Virus record (IMG/VR): IMGVR_UViG_3300042566_000180
Span: 28,803-92,802 of that record
Length of the DNA: 64,000 nt
Direction: 5' to 3' (one strand)
Origin: a virus
Part shown: positions 16,825 through 28,225 of the stretch, piece after piece
How positions within the stretch are numbered: position 1 is the stretch's first letter
How the letters are laid out: each line of letters begins with the position of its first letter
Translations under genes and position numbers: made by a program
The notes under the pieces: generated by a model
Told to the model about the DNA's origin: nothing
Databases searched by the model: none
What the model saw: only the letters and a program-made list of their open reading frames with translations

Positions 16825-19800
16825 ACAAGAATCACAAAATCCGGGAGCTACAACTAATACCTTTAATAAGGGTATGGTTAAAGACTATAACGAGACTTTC
16901 GTTGGTGAGGGATTGTATACGCATGCACGTAACGCAGTTAATAACTCACATGATGGACAAGTGGGAGTAATTGGAAACGAACCAGCTAATTTATATTGTG
17001 CTACACTTCCTTATACATTAATTGGTACTGTACATCTTGGGGATGATCAATGGGCTGTATTTACTACAGATGATCTTAACTCTGAGATTGGAATTTTTGA
17101 TGAGTCAGCTTGTTCTTATACTAAGATTATAAATGATCCATGTTTAAACTTTAAACGTACAAACTTAATCACTGGTGTGTCACGTTCAAGATTTGATTGT
17201 GATACATTACTTTATTGGGACGATGGTCTAAACCCTACTAGAGTTCTGAATATTAATGACATACCTTATGTATGTACAGATAGTACAGTAAATACAGCAC
17301 AACAACCTTTTAAGTATAAACTTATTGGAGCTACTTGTCCTGCTAAAACGGCTAGGACAACCATTATATATAAAGACATTAATTATGTTTCTCAGACTAA
17401 ATATTTAGTTGATGGAGAAGTATTTGAGTTTTTATCTTTTGATAAAGCTTCTGATATGCAGGTTACTACGCAATCCTGTGTTGCAGAACCATGTTATACT
17501 CACATAATTAATATTACAATTCCTACAGCTGGTCGTACTGCTTATGAGTTATGTCTTACAGATCAACAAGCTTACGAACAACAGTTTCCAGGAGGAGTTC
17601 TTGATGCATTAACTGTTATATCTAGAAAATTAGATAATAATGGAAATTCTATACCTTGTGGATGTATATCTCAAAGTACAACCACAACTCCATATAGTTT
17701 AAACGATGTTACAGTTATATCTCCAACTAGTAATGGTATTGGATGTACAACTCCTATCTGTTCAGACAGACTTGATTGTGAAAAGATAAGATTAGCAAGT
17801 ATTGTAAAACATCCTTGCGTGTCTTTACAAAAGGGTAAAGGTGCTGGTACGTTAGCCAATGGTTCTTACCAAGTGGCATTAGCGTATACAGTAGATCAAG
17901 TTAAAGTGACTGACTACTTTGGTTTAAGTGAAGTGCAGTCATTGTTTAGTCATCAGAACTTATCTGGTTCTTTAGAAGTGACTATTACAGACATTGATAA
18001 AAACTTTGACGAGTTTGAGTTAATAGTTATATCTAATATTAACCAGCAGACAGTAGCTAAAAGTCTTGGTTACTATTCTACTAGTCAAGGAGTTATTTAT
18101 ATAAGCAGTGTAGGTCCAGAATTAATTACTGTACCTCTTACAATGGTTGTTCTTAGAACAGAACCAATTGAAAAATCAGATGCATTATATTCTGTAACTG
18201 ATTATTTAATACGTGTAGGTACATATACTAAGTTTAGATTTAACTATCAACAACAAGCTAACGCTATTAGATCGAAGTGGGTAGCTGTACAGTATCCATC
18301 TACATATTACGTAAAGGGAGGAAACAATCCTTCTTTTATGAGAGATGAACAATATGCATTTTTTATTAGATGGGTATACAATACAGGTGAGCGTTCTGAT
18401 TCATATCATATTCCAGGTAGACCTGCTGTAGCATCTGATAGAGCTACTGTTGCAGGAGAAGATGTATTTGAAATAGAAGATGGTGTAACACCACAACGTT
18501 GGAAAGTAGAAAACACAGCAACAATAGACAATTTAACAACAAGAACATTAGCGGATGGTGGTAAAGTTATTGCAAGTGGGCAAATGGGTTATTGGGAATC
18601 TACAGAATTATATCCTGATAATAAACCACAAATATGGGGAGCTTTGTGTGGTCAACCTATTAGACATCATAAGTTTCCTGATGCCACTGTAGATCCTATT
18701 ATTAATCACTTTAATACAGATGGTCAAAACATTGTTGTTTTAGGTGTACAGTTTGAAAACATTACACATCCATTAGGTATAGATGGTAAGCCAATTGCTT
18801 CTGTGGTTGGATATGAAATATTAAGAGGAACAAGAGAAGGTCATAAAACTATTGTAGCTACAGGTGTATTTAACAATATGCGTGAGTATACAATTCAAGA
18901 GGGTACAGTAGGTGTTCAAGGATTGTTCCAGAACTATCCGTATAATGACTTATCAGATGACTACTATTTAACTTCTAATGAAGAGATCATTAATGACGGT
19001 TCATTTACTAATCGTAAGAAAGATCCTTTAAGAGATTATAGAAAAGATATATTTTCTTTTCATAGTCCTGATACAACGTTTACTAAACCATTTTTATCTG
19101 TACAGGAAGTAAAACTGTATGGTGAAGTTTATGGTAAATCTCAAGGAGCTTTTGAGCATCCTTGGAGACATCCTAAAAATAAGTTTATTGGTAAAGATAT
19201 AGAATTCATAAATAAAGCTTTACAAATAGTTAGAATTATTAATAGTATATCTAGTGAATTACCTCCAGGTGCTGTAGAATTTACAGGTAATGATAAACTT
19301 CCTGTTAAACTTAATGTTACTCCTGTAAAACCTGAACCAAAGAAAACAGTATTAGGATCGGTTCTTGGAGGTATAACAAATCTAATTGCTCCTGGTGCAG
19401 GATCATTAGTATCAGGTTTAGTTGATAATATAGCTTATGGTATTAATCAATTTAGTTATGCAGCTCAACTAGTTGTAGTAAAATACATACATACTGAAAC
19501 TACTAGTGCTCAGATACAAATTTTAGTTTATGGTTTAATTCCTAGACGTCAGTATGCTTTACAATATAACTCTCATGGATTTTTTAATAAGTTTACTCAG
19601 TCACAAACTGGTAACAGAAGAAGAAAAATTGATGATAGTTTATATGTAGGAGGAAACGTTCAAGGTTTTAATAATGGATTTAGAATCAATAACTTATACA
19701 GAGGAAACTTTGTAGTTATTAAACTTCCATCTGGAAAGACTTTTGCAAACCCTAGGAATGTTGATAATAGTAGAGTGCTTATTAGTGATGCTGGTGTAGA

Positions 19801-21859
19801 ACCTAGAAAAGGATTTCAAAGAAATATATCATGTCACTATGGTGCTATTAAAATTCCTTTACCAGCACAGTATGGTCAGTTAGAGTCTATTAAACAAGTA
19901 CCAGTTTCTACCTGTGTTGGAAAGACTAATGGTGCAACAGGAGTTAAGTTTACTTCTGATATTTTATTTGGAGGTGATGTATACATCAATAAGTTTACTG
20001 AGAAGAACACTATGCCATTCTTTAATGACTGGATGATTGACTTCCCAGATGAAACTGCTTATGACTATAGAAACTATATAAATGTACCTTATCCAAGATA
20101 TTGGATGAATACTGCTGAAGCAGAATATAAACTTTTACAGAGTTCAGCTAAAGAACATCATCACCTAGATAAAAGTGTAAGTAGATTCTTTTATATCCAC
20201 CAAGGATATATTTACTTGTTTAACTCTGGTGTAAGAGAGTTTTTTGTTGAGTCTGAGATTAACTTAGCTTACCGTGATTGGGAAGACGAAACATCTAAGC
20301 GTCACTATGATAGCAGTTCATTTACTGATCTAAGCTTGATGTTTAGAAGTGATATTATTAGAAGCGGTAACTATTACAAGTATGATTACTCTTTAAGTGT
20401 ATCTAAACTATACAGTAATTTTATTTCATGGGGTAACGTACTTCCTAGGAACTATGATCCTGAGACTTACTCTACATGCTATACATATAGACCTAACCGT
20501 GCAATCTATTCTCTTCCTCAACAGGATGAGATTAGCAAAGATAACTGGAGAGTATTCTTAGCTAATAACTATAAAGACTTTAGCTCTAGAATATCTAATA
20601 TTAAGTCTGTTAATAAAAACGGTGCGTTGTTCATGTTAGCTGATCAAAGTCCTATACAGTTTATGGGAGTAGATCAGTTACAGACAGATGCAGGTACTAA
20701 GATTACTATTGGTGATGGCGGATTGTTTAGTCAACCTTTCCAGAACTTAGTAAATGCTGATGACTCATATGAGTATGGATCAAACCAAGGTAGATATTGT
20801 TCTGTAGGTACTACACATGGTGTATTCTGGGTAAGTCAGAACCAGGGTAAAGTATTTCAGTATGCCGGTGGGTTAAATGAAATATCTCGTAATGGAATGA
20901 AATGGTGGTTTGCTAAGTATTTACCTAGTGAGTTACTAAAAGCTTTTCCAGATTATCCATTATATGATAATCCAGTATCTGGTGTTGGCGTACAGATGAT
21001 CTATGACAATACACACGAGATTTTATATATTACTAAGAAAGATTACAAACCAAAGTTTTCTGACTTAGCATATGACTCTAATGGATTTTATAGAACTATA
21101 AACGGAACCAAGACTTATTACACATTTAAGAGTGAAGCATTTGAAGAAGCTTCTTGGACTATAAGTTATGATCCTAAAAGCAAGATGTGGATTTCTTTCC
21201 ATGATTGGATTCCTACATTCTTACTTCCTGGTAGAGCTCATTTCTTAAGTGTGAATTCTAATACGGTGTGGAAGCATAATCAGCGTTGTGATAAGTTTGC
21301 TAACTTCTATAATAAAGATTATCCGTTTGAGGTTGAGTTTATATCGTCTACAGGTCAGACAGTTACAACTGTAAGGAATATAGAATACTTGCTTGAAACT
21401 TATAAATATCATAATGGATGTGCTGATAAATTTCATATCTTAGATGAGAACTTTGATCAAGCTATTATATATAACTCTGAACAAGTATCTGGTTTATTAG
21501 AGATGACTTTAAAGAGTAAGGTTAATCCAGTAGATATGCTATCTTATCCTCAAGTAGGCACATCTTCTATAAAGATTAATTATTCTAAAGAAGAGAATAA
21601 ATATAGATTTAATCAGTTCTGGGATATAACTAAAAATCGTGGAGAGTTTGCTAGTAATAATGTACCTATGTTTAATACAAGAGCTAATGGTTATCAGTTT
21701 CAAATTAACCCAGCTTACGTAAACTATCAGAAACCTGTATTAGAACGTAAGAAGTTTAGACATAATGTAAATAAAGTGTTGCTTAGAAAACTAACTAGCA
21801 ATGATTTAAAAATGATCTTTAAGATATCTAATCAGAAAATACAACAATCTTTTAGGTAA
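16817..21859 (+). CDS. Large tail (muzzle-like) protein
   Basis: A 1680-residue protein starting MAEQESQNPGATTNTFNKGM. In crAss-like phages the gene after the ring proteins encodes a very large tail muzzle or stabilisation protein, and this gene fits in order and size. It is mostly beta-rich, with aromatic- and Asn-rich segments throughout. A Gly/Ala/Leu-rich stretch at about residues 850-885 (GGITNLIAPGAGSLVSGLVD) could insert in or line the tail tube. No enzyme motif is visible. The following cargo gene starts after three bases. The call is by synteny and size. Confidence 0.6.
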   Translation: MAEQESQNPGATTNTFNKGMVKDYNETFVGEGLYTHARNAVNNSHDGQVGVIGNEPANLYCATLPYTLIGTVHLGDDQWAVFTTDDLNSEIGIFDESACSYTKIINDPCLNFKRTNLITGVSRSRFDCDTLLYWDDGLNPTRVLNINDIPYVCTDSTVNTAQQPFKYKLIGATCPAKTARTTIIYKDINYVSQTKYLVDGEVFEFLSFDKASDMQVTTQSCVAEPCYTHIINITIPTAGRTAYELCLTDQQAYEQQFPGGVLDALTVISRKLDNNGNSIPCGCISQSTTTTPYSLNDVTVISPTSNGIGCTTPICSDRLDCEKIRLASIVKHPCVSLQKGKGAGTLANGSYQVALAYTVDQVKVTDYFGLSEVQSLFSHQNLSGSLEVTITDIDKNFDEFELIVISNINQQTVAKSLGYYSTSQGVIYISSVGPELITVPLTMVVLRTEPIEKSDALYSVTDYLIRVGTYTKFRFNYQQQANAIRSKWVAVQYPSTYYVKGGNNPSFMRDEQYAFFIRWVYNTGERSDSYHIPGRPAVASDRATVAGEDVFEIEDGVTPQRWKVENTATIDNLTTRTLADGGKVIASGQMGYWESTELYPDNKPQIWGALCGQPIRHHKFPDATVDPIINHFNTDGQNIVVLGVQFENITHPLGIDGKPIASVVGYEILRGTREGHKTIVATGVFNNMREYTIQEGTVGVQGLFQNYPYNDLSDDYYLTSNEEIINDGSFTNRKKDPLRDYRKDIFSFHSPDTTFTKPFLSVQEVKLYGEVYGKSQGAFEHPWRHPKNKFIGKDIEFINKALQIVRIINSISSELPPGAVEFTGNDKLPVKLNVTPVKPEPKKTVLGSVLGGITNLIAPGAGSLVSGLVDNIAYGINQFSYAAQLVVVKYIHTETTSAQIQILVYGLIPRRQYALQYNSHGFFNKFTQSQTGNRRRKIDDSLYVGGNVQGFNNGFRINNLYRGNFVVIKLPSGKTFANPRNVDNSRVLISDAGVEPRKGFQRNISCHYGAIKIPLPAQYGQLESIKQVPVSTCVGKTNGATGVKFTSDILFGGDVYINKFTEKNTMPFFNDWMIDFPDETAYDYRNYINVPYPRYWMNTAEAEYKLLQSSAKEHHHLDKSVSRFFYIHQGYIYLFNSGVREFFVESEINLAYRDWEDETSKRHYDSSSFTDLSLMFRSDIIRSGNYYKYDYSLSVSKLYSNFISWGNVLPRNYDPETYSTCYTYRPNRAIYSLPQQDEISKDNWRVFLANNYKDFSSRISNIKSVNKNGALFMLADQSPIQFMGVDQLQTDAGTKITIGDGGLFSQPFQNLVNADDSYEYGSNQGRYCSVGTTHGVFWVSQNQGKVFQYAGGLNEISRNGMKWWFAKYLPSELLKAFPDYPLYDNPVSGVGVQMIYDNTHEILYITKKDYKPKFSDLAYDSNGFYRTINGTKTYYTFKSEAFEEASWTISYDPKSKMWISFHDWIPTFLLPGRAHFLSVNSNTVWKHNQRCDKFANFYNKDYPFEVEFISSTGQTVTTVRNIEYLLETYKYHNGCADKFHILDENFDQAIIYNSEQVSGLLEMTLKSKVNPVDMLSYPQVGTSSIKINYSKEENKYRFNQFWDITKNRGEFASNNVPMFNTRANGYQFQINPAYVNYQKPVLERKKFRHNVNKVLLRKLTSNDLKMIFKISNQKIQQSFR

Positions 21860-21862
21860 GAC

Positions 21863-24800
21863 ATGAATAAGTTATTACAACATATTATTAATGCAGGTGA
21901 TGTAGATCACAAGATTCTTCCTGGGCTTCCAAAAATGCAGAGGGCTGGTACAGTAATGTTTAAAGTTCCAGTTAACGAAAGACCTGTCTATGATAACATA
22001 CCTAATCCTGCTGTTGTTAGAGCAAAAATACAAAAGGATGCTATAGCTAAACAAGTTTTAGCTAAACGTGCTGCAGATCAAGCTGCTAGAGATAGACAAG
22101 GATATATTAGACAAGCAGAACCTGCACAATCCATGGCTTCTAAAGCTTGGTCTATTGCTACTAATCCTATGACAGCTTTAGCTTATAAAGTTCAAGGAAG
22201 AGATATACCTGATCATTTAGAGAGAGGAAAAAAGAACTCTTTAGATTTAGCTGCAAATTTGGTTAATCCTTTTTTCTATATGAATGAAGCAAAAGAGTTT
22301 GGTAAAGGTGTTGGCAATATAGCATATAAAGGAGTAACTGATCCATTTAGTTTAAGTGGAATGGATTTTTTAAATACAGCAATGCATGGTTTAGGAGCTA
22401 TTCCTTTTGTAGCAGAAGGTGTTCAAGGAGCTAACTTTGTTTCTAAAGGATTACAAGGAGCTACTAAAGCATATAAGGGTACAGCAGGAATGACTAGTGG
22501 CTTGGGTAGAATAAGAAATGCAGCTAATGCTGGAGCTCTTGAACTTAGTGGTACAAGACCAGGTGATATATATGGTCACTCATATTTTAATATACCTGCG
22601 GATGAAGTGTCTAGAATGATGTCTCAAGAAATGGCTTCACTACCTAAAGGAGCATTTACTTTTGATGGAAATATGAGTAAAAACTCAGCTCCATTATTTT
22701 GGACACAAGCTGCTAGATCTCCAAAAGGATTTACTGTAGTTAATCCTGGTACAACTCAAACATTAAACTGGTCAGGTAATATGGGTAAAAGGGTTAGTAA
22801 CGCCCTACCAAAAAACGTAGAAAGTACAATACCTGGTGCAGCTACTTACGCTGAGAATTTAAAAAATCGTGTTGACTATTTAAAGAAACTAGGTGATCCT
22901 CAATCTTTACAAAAAGCTGCTCAGTTAGAAAGAGATGGTATAAGTTCTCAAATTATAAGTGATTTACCGTATGCAGCTCAGACAGATTATAACGCTAAAA
23001 AGTCTTTTGAAGAGTTTTTAAATAATTATAAACCTACATTAGATAAACCTATTATTGAAGTTAATAGAAAGACAGGTTTAAACTTTCCTATGACTAAAAT
23101 ATTAGATGAAAACATTGGAAATAATGCATGGGCTTCATATTATGAACAACCTAGTATTTACATGGTAAAAGGTAATCCTTTATCTAGAATTCCTAGTGTT
23201 GTTGGTGACTATGCTAAAAGAAGAACTAATGCTTTTTTTGGACGTAATAGAAATTATGAAAATCCACGTATACCTTTTATTCTAACTAATGCTGCATACA
23301 ATGCTGGTATGAATATGGCTGGTCAAAAAGAACAAAGATATGGTGGAGAAAACAATATGTTTAGAGTGTTTGCTCAAGAAGGTTTAGAATATAAAGGACC
23401 AAGTATTGTAGATTATTTAGCTACTAGAGGATATTCTGGTAAGAAAGCATTTAGAAAAGAACTTGCTGATAAGTATGGTATAGAAGGTTATGATTATTCT
23501 GCTGCTAAGAATACAGAGCTTCTTAATAAACTTCGTGAGAATGATGATTTATTAGAACAAAGTTATCAACCAACACAGGCTCCAATATCTGTAGAAAGAA
23601 TAATGGAGATGGAGAACCAAGCTAGAGCTGCAAGACAAGCTGCTGCTCAAAATGCTGCTCCACCACCAGCTCAACGACCTGTTAATCCTGGTAATTATTA
23701 TACGTTTAGTCCTGAATATGGAGATATGAGAATAACTCCTCCAAAGATAAATGTATCTTTACAACCTAAAGTTAAGTATGATAAGTTTTCTTTAAAGCCT
23801 CAAATGGTTATTCCTTTACCTTTTGGATTTGGTAAACGAAATACTACTACTCAAATAACACCTGAAGTTACACCTGAAGTTACTCGTCCTGTAACTGGTG
23901 CTACTCCAAAATCAACACTAACTTTTCCTCAATACAATCCTTTTGTTCCAGCTACTAGAAAACCAATACTGGGTCCGCTTACTTCTGAGGTATACAATAC
24001 TGAAGAAGAAGTAAGTCCTATGAATCAAGAATCAGGATTTGGTGTAAAAAATTTAATGGGTCAAAACAATATGTTTACTAACCCAAATTTTTATTCTTTC
24101 TATAGACCACAACAAAAAAACTTACTTCCATATATACCAGCTAATAAACCAGCTGTAAAAACTGAGAAGGTTACAACTGAAGTAGAAAAACCTTGGTATG
24201 AAGAATTTATTGATAATACATCAAACTTCTTTTCAGATCTTTATGATTCTTATTCAGAAGCTGTAAATAAAAGTGGTCTTGATTTTAGCAACATGAGTTT
24301 TGGACCATCGGGTATGTCTCCACAAGGAGCTAATGAGATAACAAGAGACGTTACTAAAAAAGCAATAGGTTTGTTTTCTCCAGACATGGCTCAAAAGTAT
24401 GAAAACTGGTTAGACCGTCAACAGGCTATTAAGAACATGGCTAACGATCCTAAGAGTAGAATCATAGTTCCTAAGTATGATTTTGCTCCTATGTATGTTA
24501 CAGGAGATACTATTCCTGATGCTGGTGGTCGTCAATACCATATACCAGAAAGTATGGATATTGATGCATTACGTTTTGGTGTACGTAACAGAGGAGACTT
24601 TACCCCTATAGATTCAGAAGCTGCTTCTATTACAGCATTCCATCCTTTTGAAAATGCTAAAACATATTTTGCTAGTGCTAAAGATGATCCAGCTAACGCT
24701 ACATATTTAGCTTATAGTCCAGATGGTAAAATACAAGTTGGTCAACGTAAAGACTTTGAAAATAAAGATGTACAAGTAAGTCGTGTATTTTCTAATAGAG

Positions 24801-27800
24801 TAGTAGATTTTATTAGAGAACCATCAGGAAGTATTAAAAAAGTTGCTGCTGGATCTAAGGTTAGTAAGAACGCTTTTTCACCAGCTGTTACAGTACTTGA
24901 TGACCAAGGTAAACAAGTACAAGGAAAGCTTAATTTAGTGCTACCTAAAGGAGATAAAGCTGATGAAGCTTTTGGTGTAGCAACAGGTGGACGTTTTATT
25001 TTTAAGACTCCTGATGGACAGACTCGTTTAGTAAGTGGATCTTTAAAAAATATTGAAGAAGAGTTTAAACGTATTAAAGGAAAGAATCCATATGTAACTG
25101 TAGTTAGTTTAGATAATGGTTCTTATTCTCGTGGACTTCGTACAAAAGATCAAAAATTTACTGCTGCTGATTTAAGAGCATATGATAATTTAAATACAGG
25201 TGGTGGTAACTTTGCTTATTTACTACCTGGTCAACAAACTAGTAGACCATTGGCTAAGTTTGCAGAGTTTGAACAAGAAGCTACTAAGAAACTTCAATCA
25301 TTATATCCTGGTAAAAAGGTTAGTGTTGGCTATCAAAACACTGGTCTTTATGATAAGACTGGTGGACGTGATATACAATCACAACTTGAGATTCAGAAAA
25401 AAGGTAACTCTCAAACTCCAGTATCTCTTCATAATTTTGATGCAGCAAAAGATTACGTTCTATATGTAGATGGTAAACCTATTGATGCTAATGTAAATAA
25501 AAAGTTATATAAAGATGTTCTTTGGAGTGCTGCTGATAAAACAGGAATGTATCATCTTGAAGACTGGGACGTTGCACATATTGGCTTAGCTAAAGAAGGA
25601 CAAAAGACTGCGTTTGATGAACTTAAAGCTAAGTATCCTGAGATCTTTACAAATCCTAACTTTGTTAAAAGTTTAGAATATATTAATAAGAATAAATCTA
25701 ATCCTACTTATGCAGAGTATTATGAGTTGTTAAATAACATTCAACCGTTTACTGGACAACCTCGTATTACTGAATTTGAAAAACAAAAGGGTAGTGCTAA
25801 GAAGCAACGAGGTGGTCAAACTGATTCTACTTTAGAAAATATATTTGAAATAATTGATCCAACAGGACTAAGTTCTTGGGATGATGTTTACAAATCATAC
25901 AAAGAAACTGGAATGTCTCCTCAAACAGAACTTGAAATATTTGGTGCACTTCCTTTGTTAGGAAAGGTAGGTAAATTTGGTAAGATGATGAGTAATGCAT
26001 CTAAAGTTGGTTTGAAAGCCCGTCATAAAATTGGATTAGATGCAGTTAGTAAAGTTATACAGGGAGTACCCTATGCAGGTCGTGGTACAGATGCTATACA
26101 AGCTATTCAACAAGCTCCTAATGTTCCATTTTTTCCTTCAGCTCCCCCAGCTGAAGTAGGTCAATTTGGAGTGTATGCAGGAATGCAAAATTATAAAAAA
26201 CAAGGTGGACCTATATTAGATCCTCGTGGTCAATGGGCTCACCCTGGTAAAGTTACTCGTATACCTGGATCAGATATTACAATGCAAGGTGTACCATATC
26301 CTGTATTAGGAATAGGTAACAACGGTAAGAAACAAGTAATGTATCCTGGTAAGGATTATAACTTTGGTGGTGCATCTTATGTAGATGAATATCCAATGAT
26401 GCAAAAAGGTGGGTGGTCAGGTGGTGGTCTATCTAGATCTGACTTGGCAACTATGGCAGCTCTTAATAAAAACGTTAATAAGAAAAAGTATGCTCATAAT
26501 CATGACACTAGAATAACAGTTGAAGATGGTTCTTTAAAAGAAGGTTACAAAGATATGCGTAATTTTATGCAGTATTGGTTAACTGAAAGAGCTAAGGATC
26601 CTAAGTTTACTGAATGGGCTAATAGCAGATTATCTGTTTTAGATAATTTATCAGGAAAATATAAAACATACACTAATAAAGATATAGAGACAAATGAAAA
26701 TCTATATAATACTCAGGCTTTTTATACCCCTAAAGATTCTTCATTAAACTTTAATACTGATTATCCAACAAGTTTTAGTGCCCCTACTCAAATTCATGAA
26801 CTTACTCATAAAATGGATTATGAGGATAATACTTTTTATGATCAACCTAGATGGTTTTGGGATGCTAATTTATACAGTACTCCTAGTAGTTTTATTTCTA
26901 AACAAGTAATTCCTAAAAACAAAAATTTTAAAACTGATAGATATGTTAGTACCAGAAATGAATATGATTATCTTTCTACTCCAACTGAAATAAATGCTCG
27001 TCTTAATGAGTTTAGATATCAGTATAATCTAGATCCAAAAAAGAAGTATACAGCAGAGGATATGAAAAAGATCATTAATGATCATAATAACTATAAGGGA
27101 AGTTTTAAAAATTTTCGTGATGAACTTTTTAAGAGCAAAGAAAATAGTCTGAATAGTTTAGATGATATTTTAAAGATAATTGGAAACGATCCTCAAAAGC
27201 TTGCAGATCTTCATAATAATGTAGTAAAGAATAAAACATCTTATGCTTCTGATGCTATACCTCAAGTTAAGAATGGTGGACTTTTAAGCAAGAATGTTTC
27301 TTGTTCTAATTGTGGATGGTCATGGAAAGCTGCTGATGGTGGTTATGATCCAATGACTTGTCATAAGTGTGGTGGTACTGTTAAGATGAAAAGTGGTGGA
27401 CAACATGGTGGTTTAGATAGATGGTTTGCAGAGAAGTGGGTAGATGTAAAGACTGGTAAAGCGTGCGGTAGACAAGAAGGAGAAAAGAGAGCCGGCTATC
27501 CAGCATGTCGTCCTTCTAAAAGAGTAAACTCTCAGACACCTAAGACATCATCTGAAATGAGTTCTGCAGAAAAAGATAAATTTAAAAGGACTAAAACAAG
27601 TAGTGAACGTATTCCATACAATCATAAAAAAATGCAGTTTGCTGGTCAAGTTTCTTCAGCTGATAGTGTAAGAAACATTGCTGGAAATATATTAAAGTAT
27701 GAGGAACTTAGAGGTGGTCCTGGCGGTTCTCCTTTACCATATTATAGTGATCCTAGTTACATGAAAATGTTAATGGAAAAGGTTTATCCAGAAGTAAAAA

Positions 27801-28216
27801 AGATAATGCCAGGTGCAAGTGCTATGGAAGCTGGTGAAGCTATGGATTTTATATTTAATGCTGGTTGGGATAAAACTAATAATAAAATAACTAAAGATCC
27901 TAGAGCATATGCTTTACAAGAATATTACAGACAATATGATCCATCTAAATTAGATGCTGATGGCAAATGGTCTGGTAGAAAAAATCCAGCTTATTCTTTT
28001 GATAAAGAGTATGCTAATACTATTGGTAAACTTCCTGAAAATAAGAGAAGAGTTTTAATGAATAAAGGTAGAGATTGGTATTATAGAAATATAAATAACC
28101 CAGCACCGGGTGTACCTAATAGTGATTATTATGATACATGGTATGGACGTATATGGAACACTAATCAGTATGCTCCTTTTAATCCTAATAATCCTAAATT
28201 TAAATACAAAAAATAA
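21863..28216 (+). CDS. Giant multidomain virion cargo protein with metallopeptidase, zinc-ribbon and lysozyme-like regions
   Basis: A 2117-residue protein following the muzzle gene. The N-terminal ~250 residues are helical with hydrophobic segments. Residues 1451-1515 carry a conserved block LDPRGQWAHPGK...TMQGVPYP...YVDEYPM common in large Bacteroidota phage virion proteins. Residues 1520-1740 contain HELTH (His1645, Glu1646, His1649), a zinc-peptidase motif. A zinc ribbon follows (Cys1814, 1817, 1833, 1836), then a basic block WFAEKWVDVKTG...RAGYPACRPSKR resembling DUF5872. The last ~190 residues (ILKYEELRGGPGGSP...AMDFIFNAGWD) look like a lysozyme-type glycosidase. Gly-Gly motifs sit at the boundaries. 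It is probably packaged and injected to breach the cell wall. Confidence 0.75.
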   Translation: MNKLLQHIINAGDVDHKILPGLPKMQRAGTVMFKVPVNERPVYDNIPNPAVVRAKIQKDAIAKQVLAKRAADQAARDRQGYIRQAEPAQSMASKAWSIATNPMTALAYKVQGRDIPDHLERGKKNSLDLAANLVNPFFYMNEAKEFGKGVGNIAYKGVTDPFSLSGMDFLNTAMHGLGAIPFVAEGVQGANFVSKGLQGATKAYKGTAGMTSGLGRIRNAANAGALELSGTRPGDIYGHSYFNIPADEVSRMMSQEMASLPKGAFTFDGNMSKNSAPLFWTQAARSPKGFTVVNPGTTQTLNWSGNMGKRVSNALPKNVESTIPGAATYAENLKNRVDYLKKLGDPQSLQKAAQLERDGISSQIISDLPYAAQTDYNAKKSFEEFLNNYKPTLDKPIIEVNRKTGLNFPMTKILDENIGNNAWASYYEQPSIYMVKGNPLSRIPSVVGDYAKRRTNAFFGRNRNYENPRIPFILTNAAYNAGMNMAGQKEQRYGGENNMFRVFAQEGLEYKGPSIVDYLATRGYSGKKAFRKELADKYGIEGYDYSAAKNTELLNKLRENDDLLEQSYQPTQAPISVERIMEMENQARAARQAAAQNAAPPPAQRPVNPGNYYTFSPEYGDMRITPPKINVSLQPKVKYDKFSLKPQMVIPLPFGFGKRNTTTQITPEVTPEVTRPVTGATPKSTLTFPQYNPFVPATRKPILGPLTSEVYNTEEEVSPMNQESGFGVKNLMGQNNMFTNPNFYSFYRPQQKNLLPYIPANKPAVKTEKVTTEVEKPWYEEFIDNTSNFFSDLYDSYSEAVNKSGLDFSNMSFGPSGMSPQGANEITRDVTKKAIGLFSPDMAQKYENWLDRQQAIKNMANDPKSRIIVPKYDFAPMYVTGDTIPDAGGRQYHIPESMDIDALRFGVRNRGDFTPIDSEAASITAFHPFENAKTYFASAKDDPANATYLAYSPDGKIQVGQRKDFENKDVQVSRVFSNRVVDFIREPSGSIKKVAAGSKVSKNAFSPAVTVLDDQGKQVQGKLNLVLPKGDKADEAFGVATGGRFIFKTPDGQTRLVSGSLKNIEEEFKRIKGKNPYVTVVSLDNGSYSRGLRTKDQKFTAADLRAYDNLNTGGGNFAYLLPGQQTSRPLAKFAEFEQEATKKLQSLYPGKKVSVGYQNTGLYDKTGGRDIQSQLEIQKKGNSQTPVSLHNFDAAKDYVLYVDGKPIDANVNKKLYKDVLWSAADKTGMYHLEDWDVAHIGLAKEGQKTAFDELKAKYPEIFTNPNFVKSLEYINKNKSNPTYAEYYELLNNIQPFTGQPRITEFEKQKGSAKKQRGGQTDSTLENIFEIIDPTGLSSWDDVYKSYKETGMSPQTELEIFGALPLLGKVGKFGKMMSNASKVGLKARHKIGLDAVSKVIQGVPYAGRGTDAIQAIQQAPNVPFFPSAPPAEVGQFGVYAGMQNYKKQGGPILDPRGQWAHPGKVTRIPGSDITMQGVPYPVLGIGNNGKKQVMYPGKDYNFGGASYVDEYPMMQKGGWSGGGLSRSDLATMAALNKNVNKKKYAHNHDTRITVEDGSLKEGYKDMRNFMQYWLTERAKDPKFTEWANSRLSVLDNLSGKYKTYTNKDIETNENLYNTQAFYTPKDSSLNFNTDYPTSFSAPTQIHELTHKMDYEDNTFYDQPRWFWDANLYSTPSSFISKQVIPKNKNFKTDRYVSTRNEYDYLSTPTEINARLNEFRYQYNLDPKKKYTAEDMKKIINDHNNYKGSFKNFRDELFKSKENSLNSLDDILKIIGNDPQKLADLHNNVVKNKTSYASDAIPQVKNGGLLSKNVSCSNCGWSWKAADGGYDPMTCHKCGGTVKMKSGGQHGGLDRWFAEKWVDVKTGKACGRQEGEKRAGYPACRPSKRVNSQTPKTSSEMSSAEKDKFKRTKTSSERIPYNHKKMQFAGQVSSADSVRNIAGNILKYEELRGGPGGSPLPYYSDPSYMKMLMEKVYPEVKKIMPGASAMEAGEAMDFIFNAGWDKTNNKITKDPRAYALQEYYRQYDPSKLDADGKWSGRKNPAYSFDKEYANTIGKLPENKRRVLMNKGRDWYYRNINNPAPGVPNSDYYDTWYGRIWNTNQYAPFNPNNPKFKYKK

Positions 28217-28225
28217 TTATATATT